Positions 1-10,144 of a stretch of 64,000 bases of DNA are shown piece after piece. The notes under the pieces were generated by a model. That model did not search any database. It was not told the DNA's origin and saw only the letters and a list, made by a program, of their open reading frames with translations. Origin of the DNA: Hydra vulgaris (taxonomy: Eukaryota; Cnidaria; Hydrozoa; Anthoathecata; Hydridae); NCBI RefSeq assembly GCF_038396675.1, contig NC_088934.1, positions 51,355,001 to 51,419,000 of the forward strand. Reading direction: 5' to 3'. The first letter of the stretch is position 1. Each line of letters opens with the position of its first letter. A program made the position numbers and the translations under genes.

Positions 1-300
1 TTATAGTCTTATAGTACGTATTCTTCCGTCATACCTGCATACATACTTTATGGATGGCCCCTTACATTATAAATAAACGAGCAGATAAGTTTTTTTGGGA
101 CCTCAGAGTATCCCCTAGATTTGTATCAGACTTATCTGATCTAAAATCCCAATTTAATTACTGTTTTTAATTTTTAGGTGGAGAGGGGAAGATATTGCAA
201 AGGGTTACATACTATTTAGGGGAGAGGGAATCTTAAAGGGTCAAATAGCAATATGGGGGAGTACATACGTACATACTTTATGGACGACCCATAATACAGT
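1..300. mobile_element. Two MITE right-hand termini
   Basis: Two copies of the motif ACTTTATGGAYGRCCC occur, at about 41-63 and 261-291, each preceded by ACGTAC-like sequence. The same terminus recurs near 12371, 19889, 20559, 20659, 20753, 20945, 33732 and 34156. No ORF is visible. I read these as right ends of small non-autonomous DNA elements whose superfamily I cannot assign. The left ends are outside the window or not recognisable. Confidence 0.45.
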
Positions 301-304
301 ATTA

Positions 305-551
305 CAGTAGAATCCCCTTTTAATTTAATTTTGTCGGATTAATTTAATAATATTTAATTTAATAATATAATTTAATAAGTCGAATTAATTTAATATATAT
401 AATAAATAATTAATAAATAGTCAGACTTAGCAATTGTTTGAGATTGAAGGGAAATTCTCTGTACGTCAATAGCGTTCAAGGGGAATTGTAAATCTGTCTG
501 ACTTAATTAAAGTCTAACTTATCCAGGGTACGAGTTAACAGGATTCTACTG
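305..551. mobile_element. Pogo/Tigger-like MITE, complete
   Basis: The element is 247 bp long with perfect 11-bp terminal inverted repeats (CAGTAGAATCC at the left, GGATTCTACTG at the right). TA dinucleotides flank it directly at 303-304 and 552-553, as expected for TA target duplication. The right sub-terminal region (GACTTATCCAGGGT-like) resembles pogo/Tigger family ends. It has no coding capacity, so it depends on a transposase elsewhere. It ends about 35 bp before a DUF4806 exon. Confidence 0.7.
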
Positions 552-588
552 TATAACTTTGTTTTAAAATTGTTTGATATTTTAATAG

Positions 589-1060
589 GTTCGTATTCTT
601 GTTGAAAATGGTAGACATGATATTTCTGAATTTATTAAGCGTAACATGACATATCTTATTGGTAATACTTTGGCCAGACAACTAAATATGACTGGCCAAA
701 AAAACAAGCGTGGCTTCATTAAAACTCTTTTGTACAAAGTTCTTTTTGGTAAGAGTTTAATAATTTTATGTTTTCATAGCTATTTTTAGTTTTATTGTCT
801 CTCGGCTAATTTTATGTTTTCATAAACTCTGTTCAAGAACAGTTAAAAAATAACTATTAGAGTTCTGTTATCTTTTATAATTTGAGTTTTTTTTGTAAGC
901 AGCTTCTGTAAAAAAGAATATATCTACAAGGGAGTGTACCAAAAAACAGCTTGAGGAAGTCCTTTCAAAATGGTTTGGTAATTCCCGTGACAGAGGTGAA
1001 GGTCGCAGACGACGTTTGGAAATAGGAAATAATACAGACGAAAATTTAATAAATTTTTGA
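589..1060 (+). CDS. DUF4806-type protein, last two exons
   Basis: Two exons, 589-748 and 903-1060, are bounded by good splice sites (AG before 589, GT at 749, AG at 901-902) and join in frame through a GCT alanine codon. The product includes LVENGRHDISEFIKRN, LNMTGQKNKRGF and ECTKKQLEEVLSKWF, matching the order of conserved blocks in DUF4806 (helix, TGQK-like turn, helix, terminal helix). It ends at TGA 1058-1060, with an AATAAA signal near 1190. The N-terminal exons lie upstream or outside the window. DUF4806 proteins are common, repetitive and often TE-associated in cnidarians. The EnSpm transposase ORF follows 1.1 kb downstream on the same strand, so this may be a second ORF of that element (inference). 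No stops or frameshifts are visible. Confidence 0.6.
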
Positions 1061-1272
1061 ATAGTTATATTCTTTTTGTTATTATGTAATTTTTTTTTAT
1101 ATATTATATATTTTATTTTTGAAATATTAATTTTGGTAGTATTATTTTTATATTCTTGTTTTATTGAAAGGTGCAGTTTTCTTATTATGAATAAAAATAT
1201 TTATTAATCCTCGTTATTTTTTATTTTTTTTTTCATATCCCAAAGGCTTTTTTAATATAAAAATTGTTATGT

Positions 1273-1274
<2 letters not shown>

Positions 1275-1345
<71 letters not shown>
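1275..1345. repeat. (TA)n microsatellite
   Basis: An uninterrupted TA dinucleotide tract of about 71 bp, in the AT-rich stretch downstream of the DUF4806 gene. Confidence 0.95.
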
Positions 1346-1348
<3 letters not shown>

Positions 1349-1574
1349 TATATAGATACTTACCAATAATCAAAATAATCTATAAAAATATTTAGTTTGA
1401 ACTATATTTGATTAAATTTTATTTAGTTAATTTTTGAACATTCTCATTTTTAGATTTTAATGTTTCTCCCTAAAATTTTATTATTTTAGTTATGTGAAAT
1501 TAATTCAAAAAGAATTCAAAAAAGAAAGTCCTAGTTACGTTTTTTGCCTCAGGGATAAAAAAAAACAGTATGAA

Positions 1575-1684
1575 TTAGCAAATGGTCCGACATAATCAGG
1601 GTCCGACTTAAGCGTAAAATTGGAAATCTGTCAGACTTACAAAAGTCTGACTTATCCAGGGTCTGAATTAATGAGAGTTTACTG

Positions 1685-1685
<1 letters not shown>
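1575..1685. mobile_element. Pogo/Tigger-like MITE right end
   Basis: The segment GTCTGACTTATCCAGGGT and the end GAGTTTACTGTA closely resemble the right sub-terminal region of the complete MITE at 305-551. No matching left end is seen between 1061 and 1575, so it is a truncated relative. The TA array at 1682-1933 begins exactly at its ACTG-TA terminus. Confidence 0.5.
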
Positions 1686-1758
<73 letters not shown>

Positions 1759-1799
1759 CATATATATATATATAAATATATATATATATATTTATATAT

Positions 1800-1853
<54 letters not shown>

Positions 1854-1861
1854 TTATATAT

Positions 1862-1933
<72 letters not shown>
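1682..1933. repeat. Imperfect (TA)n array
   Basis: About 250 bp of TA repeats interrupted by regularly recurring TAAATATA and TATTTATA variants, suggesting a partly higher-order arrangement. The long IY-rich ORFs across it are artefacts. Confidence 0.9.
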
Positions 1934-1936
<3 letters not shown>

Positions 1937-2167
1937 TTTCAATTACTTTTTTTTTAATTTATTGTTATCATTTCTATTATTTTGTATTTCTTATTTTGTG
2001 TTATTTATGTATATATATATATTATATTATCTATTATATTATATTATGTATATATATATATTATATTATATTATGTATATATATATTATAAATCTGGTAA
2101 TGTTATAGTTTTTATGTGTAAGAGAGGTTTGTTGCAGAATAATAACTACTTTATTTAATTTACTAGA

Positions 2168-4252
2168 ATGACTTCAGAAAGATCAAAACGTAGAAAAATA
2201 GCTGAAGTGGTAACGAACATTTTTGAGGAATCTGCAACTGTAGATATACTGAATCGTGATGTTAATCCATTTACCAGCAATGTTTTTAAAGATTATTCTA
2301 GTTTTCATGAGGTGAGAAATAAAATTGATAGTAATTTAGATTCTAATAAACTTTTAGAAAACTTTAATAATTGTGATGGTAGTTTGGCTGTTATTGAGAC
2401 CGAAATTAGAGAACTTGAATATAACAAAAACAATATTGTATCGCTTTGTGATGATAGTTATGAATGGTCTCCACGTATGGTTATTTCTGATGATGATGAA
2501 TATAACGACAACAGTGATGAAGATAACGACAACAAAAACATACCTCGTAAACTTGCAAGTTGGGCTTTAAATTTCAATATATCACATGCAGCTTTAAATA
2601 GTTTGTTACCTATATTAAAAGAATCTGGGTTAAGTTTACCAAAAGATTCAAGAACACTTCTTTGTACTCCAAAAAATGTTGATATAAGAAATGTTGCTGG
2701 TGGAGAATATTACTATTTTAGCTTGCAGTATTGGCTTTTAATGATGTTTGAAAAGAATTCAGTAGCGTCAAGCAACAAACAACTTACTATTCACGTTAAT
2801 ATTGATGGTATACCTATATTTAATAGTTCAAGGGTTTCTCTTTGGCCTATTTTAGGTTCTATTATTGAAGCTGGGTCTAGTGTTTTTCCTATAGCAGTGT
2901 ATAGCGGTGCCCAAAAACCTAATTCCATTTATGATTATCTGGAAGATTTTTTAGTAGAGTTCAAAGTTCTTGCAAAAGATGGTTTTATCTATGAAAATAT
3001 TAAGTATGAAATCAAGCTTGGTGCTATTATATGTGATGCCCCAGCTAGAGCATTTTTAAAGTGTATCAAGGGACACAATGGGTATAACTGCTGCGAGCGT
3101 TGTGTTCAAAAAGGAGAGTGGTGTGGCAAAATAATACTCCCACAAATTTCATCAGCTTTAAGGACTGATTTGGATTTTTGTCATCAAAAACATTCTGAAC
3201 ATCATAGTGGTATGTCACCTTTAATTGAAATAAATTTTGACATGGTAACAAAGTTTCCTTTAGACTATATGCATTTAGTATGCTTAGGGGTAATGCGAAG
3301 ACTCATAAACTTATGGTTAAATGGCCCGAGATGTTGCAAATTATCACAGATTACAATAAATACTTTATCTGATCGATTATTCCAGATACGTCGTTACATT
3401 CCAAGAGAATTCTCCAGAAAACCAAGGTCCTTACTAGATAATAAAAAATGGAAAGCAACTGAACTAAGACTTTTTCTAATATACACTGGGCCAGTTGTTT
3501 TAAAGGGGTTGATTGACCCTAAAATATACACAAACTTTTTAGATCTCTCAGTTGCAGTTAGAATATTATTATGTCCTGTGTTGTTGAAACATTATGTTGA
3601 TTTTGCTCGTAAGTTACTTACTTATTTTGTGCAGTCATTTGGTGAACTTTATGGTCAGGATCAACTAGTGTACAATGTCCATTCGTTAATACATATAGCA
3701 GATGATGCAGTTAACTTTGGAGTACTTGATAGATGTTCCTCATTCAAATACGAAAATTTTTTAGGACAATTAAAAAAGCTTGTTCGAAGACCGCAGCAAC
3801 CATGTTCACAAATCGTTAGGCGAGTTTTTGAGGGTTGCTTAAACAAATACGGACAAGGAGATAAACAGAAATTTAGCGTTCCTCATTTTGATGGGCCAGT
3901 AACCATTACATTAAGACACTGTTTGCAGTTTAAAAATTATCAAGGTTTAGATTGTTTTGTTTCAGCTAATGAAGGTAATAATTGTTTTGAAATTGCCAAA
4001 AAAATTGGTTTAGTTAGAAACATTTTAAAAGGAAAATCGGACGAATCTTGTGATGGATGGGTTATGTTTGAGGAATTTGCGGCTTTTGAGTCATTTTTCG
4101 AAGATCCACTCTCTTCCTCTGATTTGTCTATATTCTATGCAAGCACAATGACCGGTGTTCATAAGGTTTATCCACTGTCAAAGATAAATATAAAGTATTT
4201 GCGAATACCGTTTAAAAAGGGCTTTGTTCTTATGCGCCAACTGCATTTATGA
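2168..4252 (+). CDS. EnSpm/CACTA-like transposase, intact
   Basis: An uninterrupted 694-residue ORF. After a basic N-terminus (residues 1-10) and an acidic run (about 108-122) comes the tnp2-like core. Residues around 213 (NIDGIPIF), 290 (CDAPARAF, followed by GYNCCERC) and 529 (KYENFLGQL) are plausible D, D and E catalytic positions, and DYMHLVCLGVMRR is a further family block. This order matches EnSpm/CACTA transposases of cnidarians, which cut and paste the element in the nucleus. The start ATG directly follows a splice-acceptor-like TTTACTAG, so a short upstream exon is possible. An AATAAA lies at 4415-4420. I could not find CACT-type terminal repeats or a target duplication. Lack of lesions indicates recent activity or selection. 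Confidence 0.8.
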   Translation: MTSERSKRRKIAEVVTNIFEESATVDILNRDVNPFTSNVFKDYSSFHEVRNKIDSNLDSNKLLENFNNCDGSLAVIETEIRELEYNKNNIVSLCDDSYEWSPRMVISDDDEYNDNSDEDNDNKNIPRKLASWALNFNISHAALNSLLPILKESGLSLPKDSRTLLCTPKNVDIRNVAGGEYYYFSLQYWLLMMFEKNSVASSNKQLTIHVNIDGIPIFNSSRVSLWPILGSIIEAGSSVFPIAVYSGAQKPNSIYDYLEDFLVEFKVLAKDGFIYENIKYEIKLGAIICDAPARAFLKCIKGHNGYNCCERCVQKGEWCGKIILPQISSALRTDLDFCHQKHSEHHSGMSPLIEINFDMVTKFPLDYMHLVCLGVMRRLINLWLNGPRCCKLSQITINTLSDRLFQIRRYIPREFSRKPRSLLDNKKWKATELRLFLIYTGPVVLKGLIDPKIYTNFLDLSVAVRILLCPVLLKHYVDFARKLLTYFVQSFGELYGQDQLVYNVHSLIHIADDAVNFGVLDRCSSFKYENFLGQLKKLVRRPQQPCSQIVRRVFEGCLNKYGQGDKQKFSVPHFDGPVTITLRHCLQFKNYQGLDCFVSANEGNNCFEIAKKIGLVRNILKGKSDESCDGWVMFEEFAAFESFFEDPLSSSDLSIFYASTMTGVHKVYPLSKINIKYLRIPFKKGFVLMRQLHL

Positions 4253-4840
4253 ATTGTTGATATTTATTTTTTTGATTTTGTGTTGCACAAAAGTTTATAA
4301 TCTTAATAATGATATATAATATAACAATAGTAATTAACAAATAATTATTGATAATATATTTTTAATTCTTACAAAATGTTTATGCTTATTTATTAAACTA
4401 CATTTTTATGTTGAAATAAATATCGATTTTAAATTTTAAAATTTATTTTTGTTCCTTTGAATTTAAAAATTACATTTTTACATCTGAAGAGTGTTAAGCA
4501 GAGATTGTTAGAATATATGAAAATAATAAAACCAGGTTTGTTATCTATAAAGTTTCACACTAACAGTTAAATTTTATTTTTTTAGAGCTTGTATTAAAAC
4601 GAGAAAAAGTTTCGAAACGAGAATAAGACGATGGAAAAGCTTGCAATTTGCGATACAACCGTGAAAGCAGACGATACCCGATTACAAAAATTGGTTACAA
4701 AATTACTAAATTTAGACTGTAACTAACTTGTTGTTTTGTTTGAAATAAACCAATCAGATTATATATAATTTTACTTTTTCTGTAAATTTTAAACATTTTC
4801 AACGTAGATTTGCAAGATTTGCAATGGGTATATACTACGT
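4253..4840. other. No gene seen
   Basis: AT-rich 3' flank of the EnSpm ORF with a poly(A) signal at 4415-4420. No further coding region or terminal repeat could be supported. Confidence 0.5.
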
Positions 4841-5146
4841 GGGACCCATACGGGCTACCCGGCGGGCATACCCATATAGGCCCCATATGGAAACCGCGGC
4901 CAAGATCCGGCGGGATCCCGTTGGTCTTCCCATACGGAACCCAGTTGCAAACCCATATGGGACCCACATGGTTTTAAAATACGGGATTTTGCTGGGACCC
5001 ATATGGGATACCCGGCGGGCTTACTCATATGGGCCCCGTATGGAAACCGCGGCCAAGATCCGGCGGGATCCAGTTGGTCTTCCCATACGGGACCCAGTTG
5101 CCGACCCATATGGGCCCCGTACGGTACCCGTATGTCAATGTTGGCT
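4841..5146. repeat. GC-rich tandem repeat, two 153-bp units
   Basis: Two units start at 4841 and 4994. Phase was checked at GGGACCCATA and AAACCGCGGC, which recur exactly 153 bp apart. Each unit is rich in short palindromes such as CCCATATGGG and GGGATCC. Because 153 is divisible by three, overlapping ORFs stay open on both strands (4824-5153 plus, 4855-5223 minus). They have no recognisable domain and I regard them as by-products. The composition contrasts sharply with the AT-rich surroundings. Confidence 0.85.
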
Positions 5147-5165
5147 GGGATGAAACATGCTAAAA

Positions 5166-5529
5166 CTCTGACGTAAAAATTTTGTTCGAAACAATGAACA
5201 CTGAACTTGAAAGCTTTAACCATTGGTTTATAGCTTTTAAGTTATCATTAAGTTGTGAAAAAACAAGTTTTACTCTCTTCCATAAAATAAGACAATCAGC
5301 TGATCATCCGTAAAAGTTGCCAAACATGTCAATCAATAAAAAAGAAATAAATCGAGTAAATCATACAATGTTTTTGGGAGTAATATTTGACAAGAATCAA
5401 GGAAAAAACATTTTAGCCTTATTGAAACAAAATCTTCTGCTATTAGTGTGTCATAAAAATCTAGGGCCTTTCTTGATTATAAATCACGCAAAATGCTTTG
5501 TTTCAGTCTTGCCCATTGTCATTTCTCTT
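5166..5529 (+). pseudogene. LINE-A reverse transcriptase C-terminal fragment
   Basis: Translation gives NTELESFNHWFI, a lysine/serine stretch and RVNHTMFLGVIFDKNQG, corresponding to the region just after the YADD box of CR1/L2-like reverse transcriptases. The same sequence recurs at about 6590-6890 and 18800-19150. It stops at 5529, where the sequence jumps back to the linker region of the same LINE family, so two copies are fused head to tail. The GC-rich repeat abuts its left side. Confidence 0.65.
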
Positions 5530-7420
5530 GAAAACCTTGAAAACCCATGGATGACAGATAATCTGATAAAATCATCAAAAACAAAAAAAAGACTTGATAT
5601 AAAATTTCTAAAATCTAAAAAGGAAATTATGAAAATGCGTACAAAACATATAAAAAGTTTTTTCAAAATAACTTCAAATGCTAAAAATAAGTTCTTTTCT
5701 AACCAACTGTATAAAAATTAGTTTGATATCAAGAAAACTTGGTCTATCATAAATGAAGTAACTGAAAGAGAGATAAAGAAATTTTCTTTCTCACCAAAAA
5801 GAATAATTATTAATAACAAAACTATAACAAGTGAAAAGAGTATATGCCAAGAATTTAACAGATATTTTTTAATGTAGGCGCTTCTCTTGCATCTAACATT
5901 GTTTAGTCAACAAAAGTGTTTGATGAATACTTGGGAGAGAAACCCGCGACTAGCATATTCAATGAAACAGTAAATATACACGAATTTGAACAAAGCACTA
6001 TTTGAACTAAAGCGTAACAAGTCATGCGGATATGACGACATTACCAGTAATGTAGGTATTTATGTTATGGATTTTATAAGTAAACCATTATTTAATATAA
6101 TAGCTTTAACATTTGAGAATTGTAGGTTTTCTGATAAATTAAAATAAGCCCAAAATTCACCTAGTTTTTAAAAATGTGATTGTATTTCTGTTTGCAACTT
6201 TTTTTTTGTTTTTAATAGAATTTATAATTACATGACATTTAATACGATTTTATACAAAATACAATTCGGATTTCATATATACTGCTCTACTGAACATGCT
6301 ATTATTGAACTTTCCAATAAATTATCTATGTCTTTTGATAAAGGGGAACAAGTACTCGGAGTGTTTATCGATCTCTCTAAGGCATTCGATACTGTTGATC
6401 ACGGAATTTTACTTTCAAATATAAAGCATTACGGCATTATTTCAAATATAAAGCATTAAAAGCCTAATATATAAGTGGTTTAAGTTATCTTTTTAAAAGA
6501 AAACAGCTTGTTGTCCTGGAGGAGTCAGGAGATTTTGATATTGCTTCTCATAAAATATCATTAAATATGTATGCTGACGCTGCAATTTTAAAAATTTTGT
6601 TCGAAACAATGATCACTGAGCTTGAAAGCTTTAAATAATGGTTTATAGCTAATAAATTATCATTAAGTTGTGAAAAAACAAGTTTTAATCTCTTCCATAA
6701 AATGAGACAATCAATTTATTTTACGTAAAAGTTGAAAAACTTGTCAATCAATAAAAATGAAATAAATCTAGTAAATCATACAAGGTTTTTGGGAGTAATA
6801 TGTGACGAGAATGCAAAAACATATTTGCATCATTGAAACAAAATCATCTTCTGCTATAAGTGTATTAGATAAATCTAGGGCCTCTTTTTTCTATTTTTTA
6901 TTTATTTGAATTGACATGCTATATTTTGCTATACAATGCGCTTATATTCGAAGATATTGTTGGCATGGCATAGGAACAGCCAAAGATAGTCATTAAGACT
7001 AATCCAAAGTAGCTTCCGTTACTGACAAACATGTTTGCGTAGCGAAATACTACTCAGGCACTGAGTAGGCGGTGGCAGGGTTTGAACTCGTATCGTTTAA
7101 CAGTAACACACATGTAAAACAGTTAACTATTTAAAGAGGTTATAAAACCCTTCCCCTATAATGAAAAACACGAATATCCTAAATATTTCAAAACTTTACT
7201 CGTTTTTAAATAATAATATATATGCATAAGTATAAGAATAACTTGCGTCCAAAAGTATTTTCTGATTTTCTTTTACATAGGCATTTCTACCAAAGTATTG
7301 TACTTTTATCAAAATAAAAAAATTTTGTAAAATAATAATATTAAAATATACTTGTATAAGTTTTGCATAACTAAGGCAACTTTATGTAAAATGCTGCAAA
7401 AAGTTTGCAAATATCAAATG
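5530..7420 (+). pseudogene. LINE-A copy 1: linker and reverse transcriptase
   Basis: This is the endonuclease-RT linker (NPWMTDNLIKSSK, then KKTWSIINEVTER) followed by RT blocks: ELKRNKSCGYDDITSN near 6010, the catalytic-region motif FIDLSKAFDTVDH near 6370, and NMYADAA near 6570 in place of YADD. Several frameshifts and stops break the frame. An insertion at about 6893-7107 separates the last coding part from the tail (7108-7320), which aligns with 19210-19440 of the other copy. CR1/L2-type LINEs retrotranspose by target-primed reverse transcription; this copy is dead. Confidence 0.7.
6893..7107 (-). mobile_element. SINE-like insertion in LINE-A
   Basis: A roughly 215-bp block is absent from the LINE-A copy at 18270-19560. 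On the minus strand it contains GAGTTCAAACCC, close to a tRNA B box, and it ends in an A-rich AAATAAATAAAAAA stretch. No A box is visible, so a 5'-truncated tRNA-type SINE is the best reading. The LINE sequence it replaces is also deleted. Confidence 0.4.
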
Positions 7421-7443
7421 ATTACAAAAAAATATTTACGTAA

Positions 7444-7621
7444 GTTGTGCATGTAATGTTGTGAATAAGCACCCTGATTTCTACATAAGTTCAGCACGCA
7501 ATGTTGTAAATTAGCACCCTGATATCTGCAAAGGTTGTGCGCGTAATGTTGCGTAAGCACCCTGAATTCTACAAAGGTTTTGCACGTAATGTTGTTAATA
7601 AACATCCTGATTTCTACAAAA
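7444..7621. repeat. 45-bp minisatellite, four units
   Basis: Units begin at 7444, 7489, 7534 and 7577, with spacing 45, 45, 43 and a new start at 7622. Each has the pattern GTTNNGCRCGYAATGTTG, then CACCCTGAT and TTCTACAAA. The minus-strand ORF over it follows from the near multiple-of-three period. Confidence 0.8.
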
Positions 7622-7818
7622 GTTTAATATAAACCTCAAACTTGAATTTTAGTGATATATTTCAGTTTTCTACAAAATATAATAAACCAAAAATTTTTTG
7701 TAAAAATTTTTTAAAGTTATCTATCTTATAAGGGTTCCATAGGTCCGTAAAGTGGTTGTTGAAATAATTCTTTTCGCAATTTAGAGATTATTGGTATATT
7801 GATCCGATTTGTTTTTTA
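7622..7818. other. No gene seen
   Basis: AT-rich spacer between the minisatellite and the caspase pseudogene; nothing recognisable. Confidence 0.5.
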
Positions 7819-8808
7819 TCATTTTTTGTTATATCTCCAGTATTTGGCGTTTTTTCGCTGACTACTTCGTTCACGCGTGTTTAGTCGAACAACGTCCTTG
7901 TTATGGGCGTAATAGCGATAAACGGAAACAACAGCTTTAATAAACCACGAACCAAGTTCTTCATTTTGCCAGCAATAAGAACCTAGGACTGTTGAATAAG
8001 CGTACAAAAAATCGCTTTTAACAGATAGATCCAGGACATTTGCTTTATTTGACAATCCTGGTATAAGACCATCAACCTTGTTTCATGATTCCAAGAACTG
8101 TGTTTCTCGATAAGCTTGAATTAAAAATACTTTTGGTTTATTAGCTAAAGCTTTAGTGCAAAAAATATTTGCTATTTCCCTTATATTTAAAGGTTCTTTT
8201 GTGCATAAGATTTCCTCTTCTTTTCCATGTGTTAATATTGTCACCACACCACAACTCATTTTAGAATAATCTTTATTTGCTGCCTGCTTCAGTATGTTTA
8301 ATACATCAGTTGACTTGGGATTATCAAATCTATCTATTTTAAAATCTAATTTTTGGAAAAGATTACATAAACTCTCTACATCAACATCTGTACCTAATCT
8401 ATGGTATTTATCCATAAGAGAAGATTCCATAAAGTTTTTACATTTATTATTGTTAAGGTTCCTCTTGGAAAAATGTTGGTATTATAAAAGTTATCAGCGT
8501 TACATTTGAAATCAGCCTTCGAAAAATCAGTTTTAGGCCCATTAGGAAATTATTGTATCTGCGCAAATTGAAATCCTTCCTCTTCATTCCTTTCTAAAAC
8601 CGTCTCTTTTTTTCCAATAATGTCTTCAGGTTTGCTCTGGGTTTTTAAAAAATATTCTCTATGAATCGCTGTCGTATTTATTACTTTTGATATAAAAAAT
8701 TCTATCTCATGCATTTTAGGCTTCTTTGGATTTGCATCAATAACATCTAAAGACAGTGTTATTCGAAGTGTCGTTTTTTCTTTTTAAAATGTTATTTAGA
8801 TTATTCAT
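7819..8808 (-). pseudogene. Caspase pseudogene with mutated active site
   Basis: Read on the minus strand from about 8808. A possible prodomain (MHEIEFFISKVIN) leads into the p20 core: PRGTLTIIN, KYHRLGTDVDVESLCNLF, CGVVTILTHG with the catalytic His, and KPKVFLIQAYRE. The last block is the QACRG motif with the catalytic Cys replaced by Tyr and Gly by Glu. An in-frame TGA (8083-8085) follows. The same frame then continues into the p10 subunit: DFLYAYSTVLGSYCWQNEELGSWFIKAV is read as consecutive pieces ending near 7819. Further damage is a TAA at 8550-8552 and frameshifts near 8440 and 8775. No introns are seen over about 990 bp, compatible with a processed copy. Caspases are cysteine proteases of apoptosis; this copy cannot cleave. 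The nearest neighbours are repeats, not apoptosis genes. Confidence 0.85.
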
Positions 8809-9769
8809 TTGTTTCCTTCTGTTATTTGATGTATCAAGTCTTCGAACCTATAAAGAGTGAAACAGTTAATTTAGTTTAAAAGATTTATGTAAATATTTAC
8901 TAAAGAAATGATAGATTAATTTAATTAGCGTAGTTAATATAGTATAATTAATTTCGTCCATTCAGCTCTAAATAATATTTTCGAGTTTTTTCGTTTTAAG
9001 TGCAATACATTTATTGCAATGGATTTAAAGTACGAAGTTAAATAAGTTAGTTAATTAAGTTATATTTATAAATAACATTTGCTAAGCTGCGTTAATGCAG
9101 CTTAACAATTATAATTAATACAATAATAATGAATATAGTTTTTCATAATTAAATTTGTTATTATTTATTCTTTTTAAAATTTTATTCAGCCATTATTCAC
9201 AGGAAGATGATTAAAAGTTAGTAATTCTGTATTATATTTTTATTATTTATAAATCTAAAAATTTAATTTGAAGAACAATATAATGCATTATTAAAAAAAA
9301 ATTTTTAGATTTATAAAATTAAAAAATACAGAAATGTTAACTTTTTTTCAGGGAAACATCCCGACATGGAGTAAACACTAAACATTTAAATATTTATACT
9401 TATGTCAAACATAGATGATTTGCGAAAAATTGCGATTATAGGAGCCTGGAAACAAAAAACACCTAAATTTTTGCCCCTTGTCCCAAGCTCAAGAGTAACA
9501 AGTTTATAAAACATTTTTTTACTATTCTCATCTAGACTTGTATCCATCGATAAATTTTACATTTCATAGTATAACCATTTAGCTTTTTAACGGTATGACC
9601 ATAATTTACAACCCCCTCCCCCTCCCCCTCCCCTCCATAATATGAAAAGGTCACAATATTTATATTGTCATAAACAACTTAAAACCTATGTGAAACTATT
9701 AAGGGAGGCACAAAAATAGCATAAAAATGTTATATAAAAAAACAAAAAGAGAAAATAATCTAATCAGCC
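8809..9769. other. No gene seen; small inverted repeat inside
   Basis: AT-rich. An imperfect inverted repeat lies at about 9213-9345 (left arm ends in TATAAATCTAAAAAT, right arm starts ATTTTTAGATTTATA), which may be a small foldback MITE. From 9420 to 9640 the segment GAGCCTGGAAACAAAAAA and a region with CATCGATAAATTT resemble an arm of the foldback element at 21204-21763. A C-rich run follows at 9606-9636. Confidence 0.4.
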
Positions 9770-10140
9770 GTGGTGAAATGTTTTAAACGTTGGACAGAGC
9801 GCACTTGTAAACGAAGAAAGGTAGATATTTATATATATTTGACTTTTTTATTTTTTTATTTCTTAATCATTGCTATGCAGAATGAAAGGGTAGATACTAT
9901 GGGAACGCAGAGGGAATTGATGTCAATTCAACCTGACACAATTTTAAAGTGCTTCGAAAAAAACTTCAGATGCTTTTAAGAAAATTATAATAGCTTAGAA
10001 AAAGATGTAGAAGACCTTAAACGTGGCCTAAATTTTAACAGTGATCAACTTGTGACAAAGATAATCAAAATTGACAAACAAATGGACAAAACTAAAACTT
10101 CGTTAATCGAAATATAATCTTTTCAAGGAAAATTAGTCAG
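9770..10140 (+). CDS. Possible small coiled-coil ORF remnant
   Basis: ATG at 9770 opens a short exon ending at a GT near 9821. A splice acceptor (TATGCAG, 9879) precedes NERVDTMGTQRELM, and after a stop the same frame gives SLEKDVEDLKRGLNFNSDQL and TKIIKIDKQMDKTK. The heptad-like charge pattern resembles LINE ORF1 coiled coils. There is no strong family match, and a spurious reading is possible. Confidence 0.2.
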
Positions 10141-10144
10141 CGAA

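Noticed and set aside
1679-1942. Long Ile/Tyr-rich ORFs over TA arrays (also at 42151, 47111, 48847-49223)
   Set aside because: They are translations of dinucleotide repeats and show no other coding evidence.
4824-5223. Overlapping 109- and 122-codon ORFs in the GC-rich repeat
   Set aside because: Openness follows from the 153-bp period and low stop content; there is no domain and both strands are equally open.
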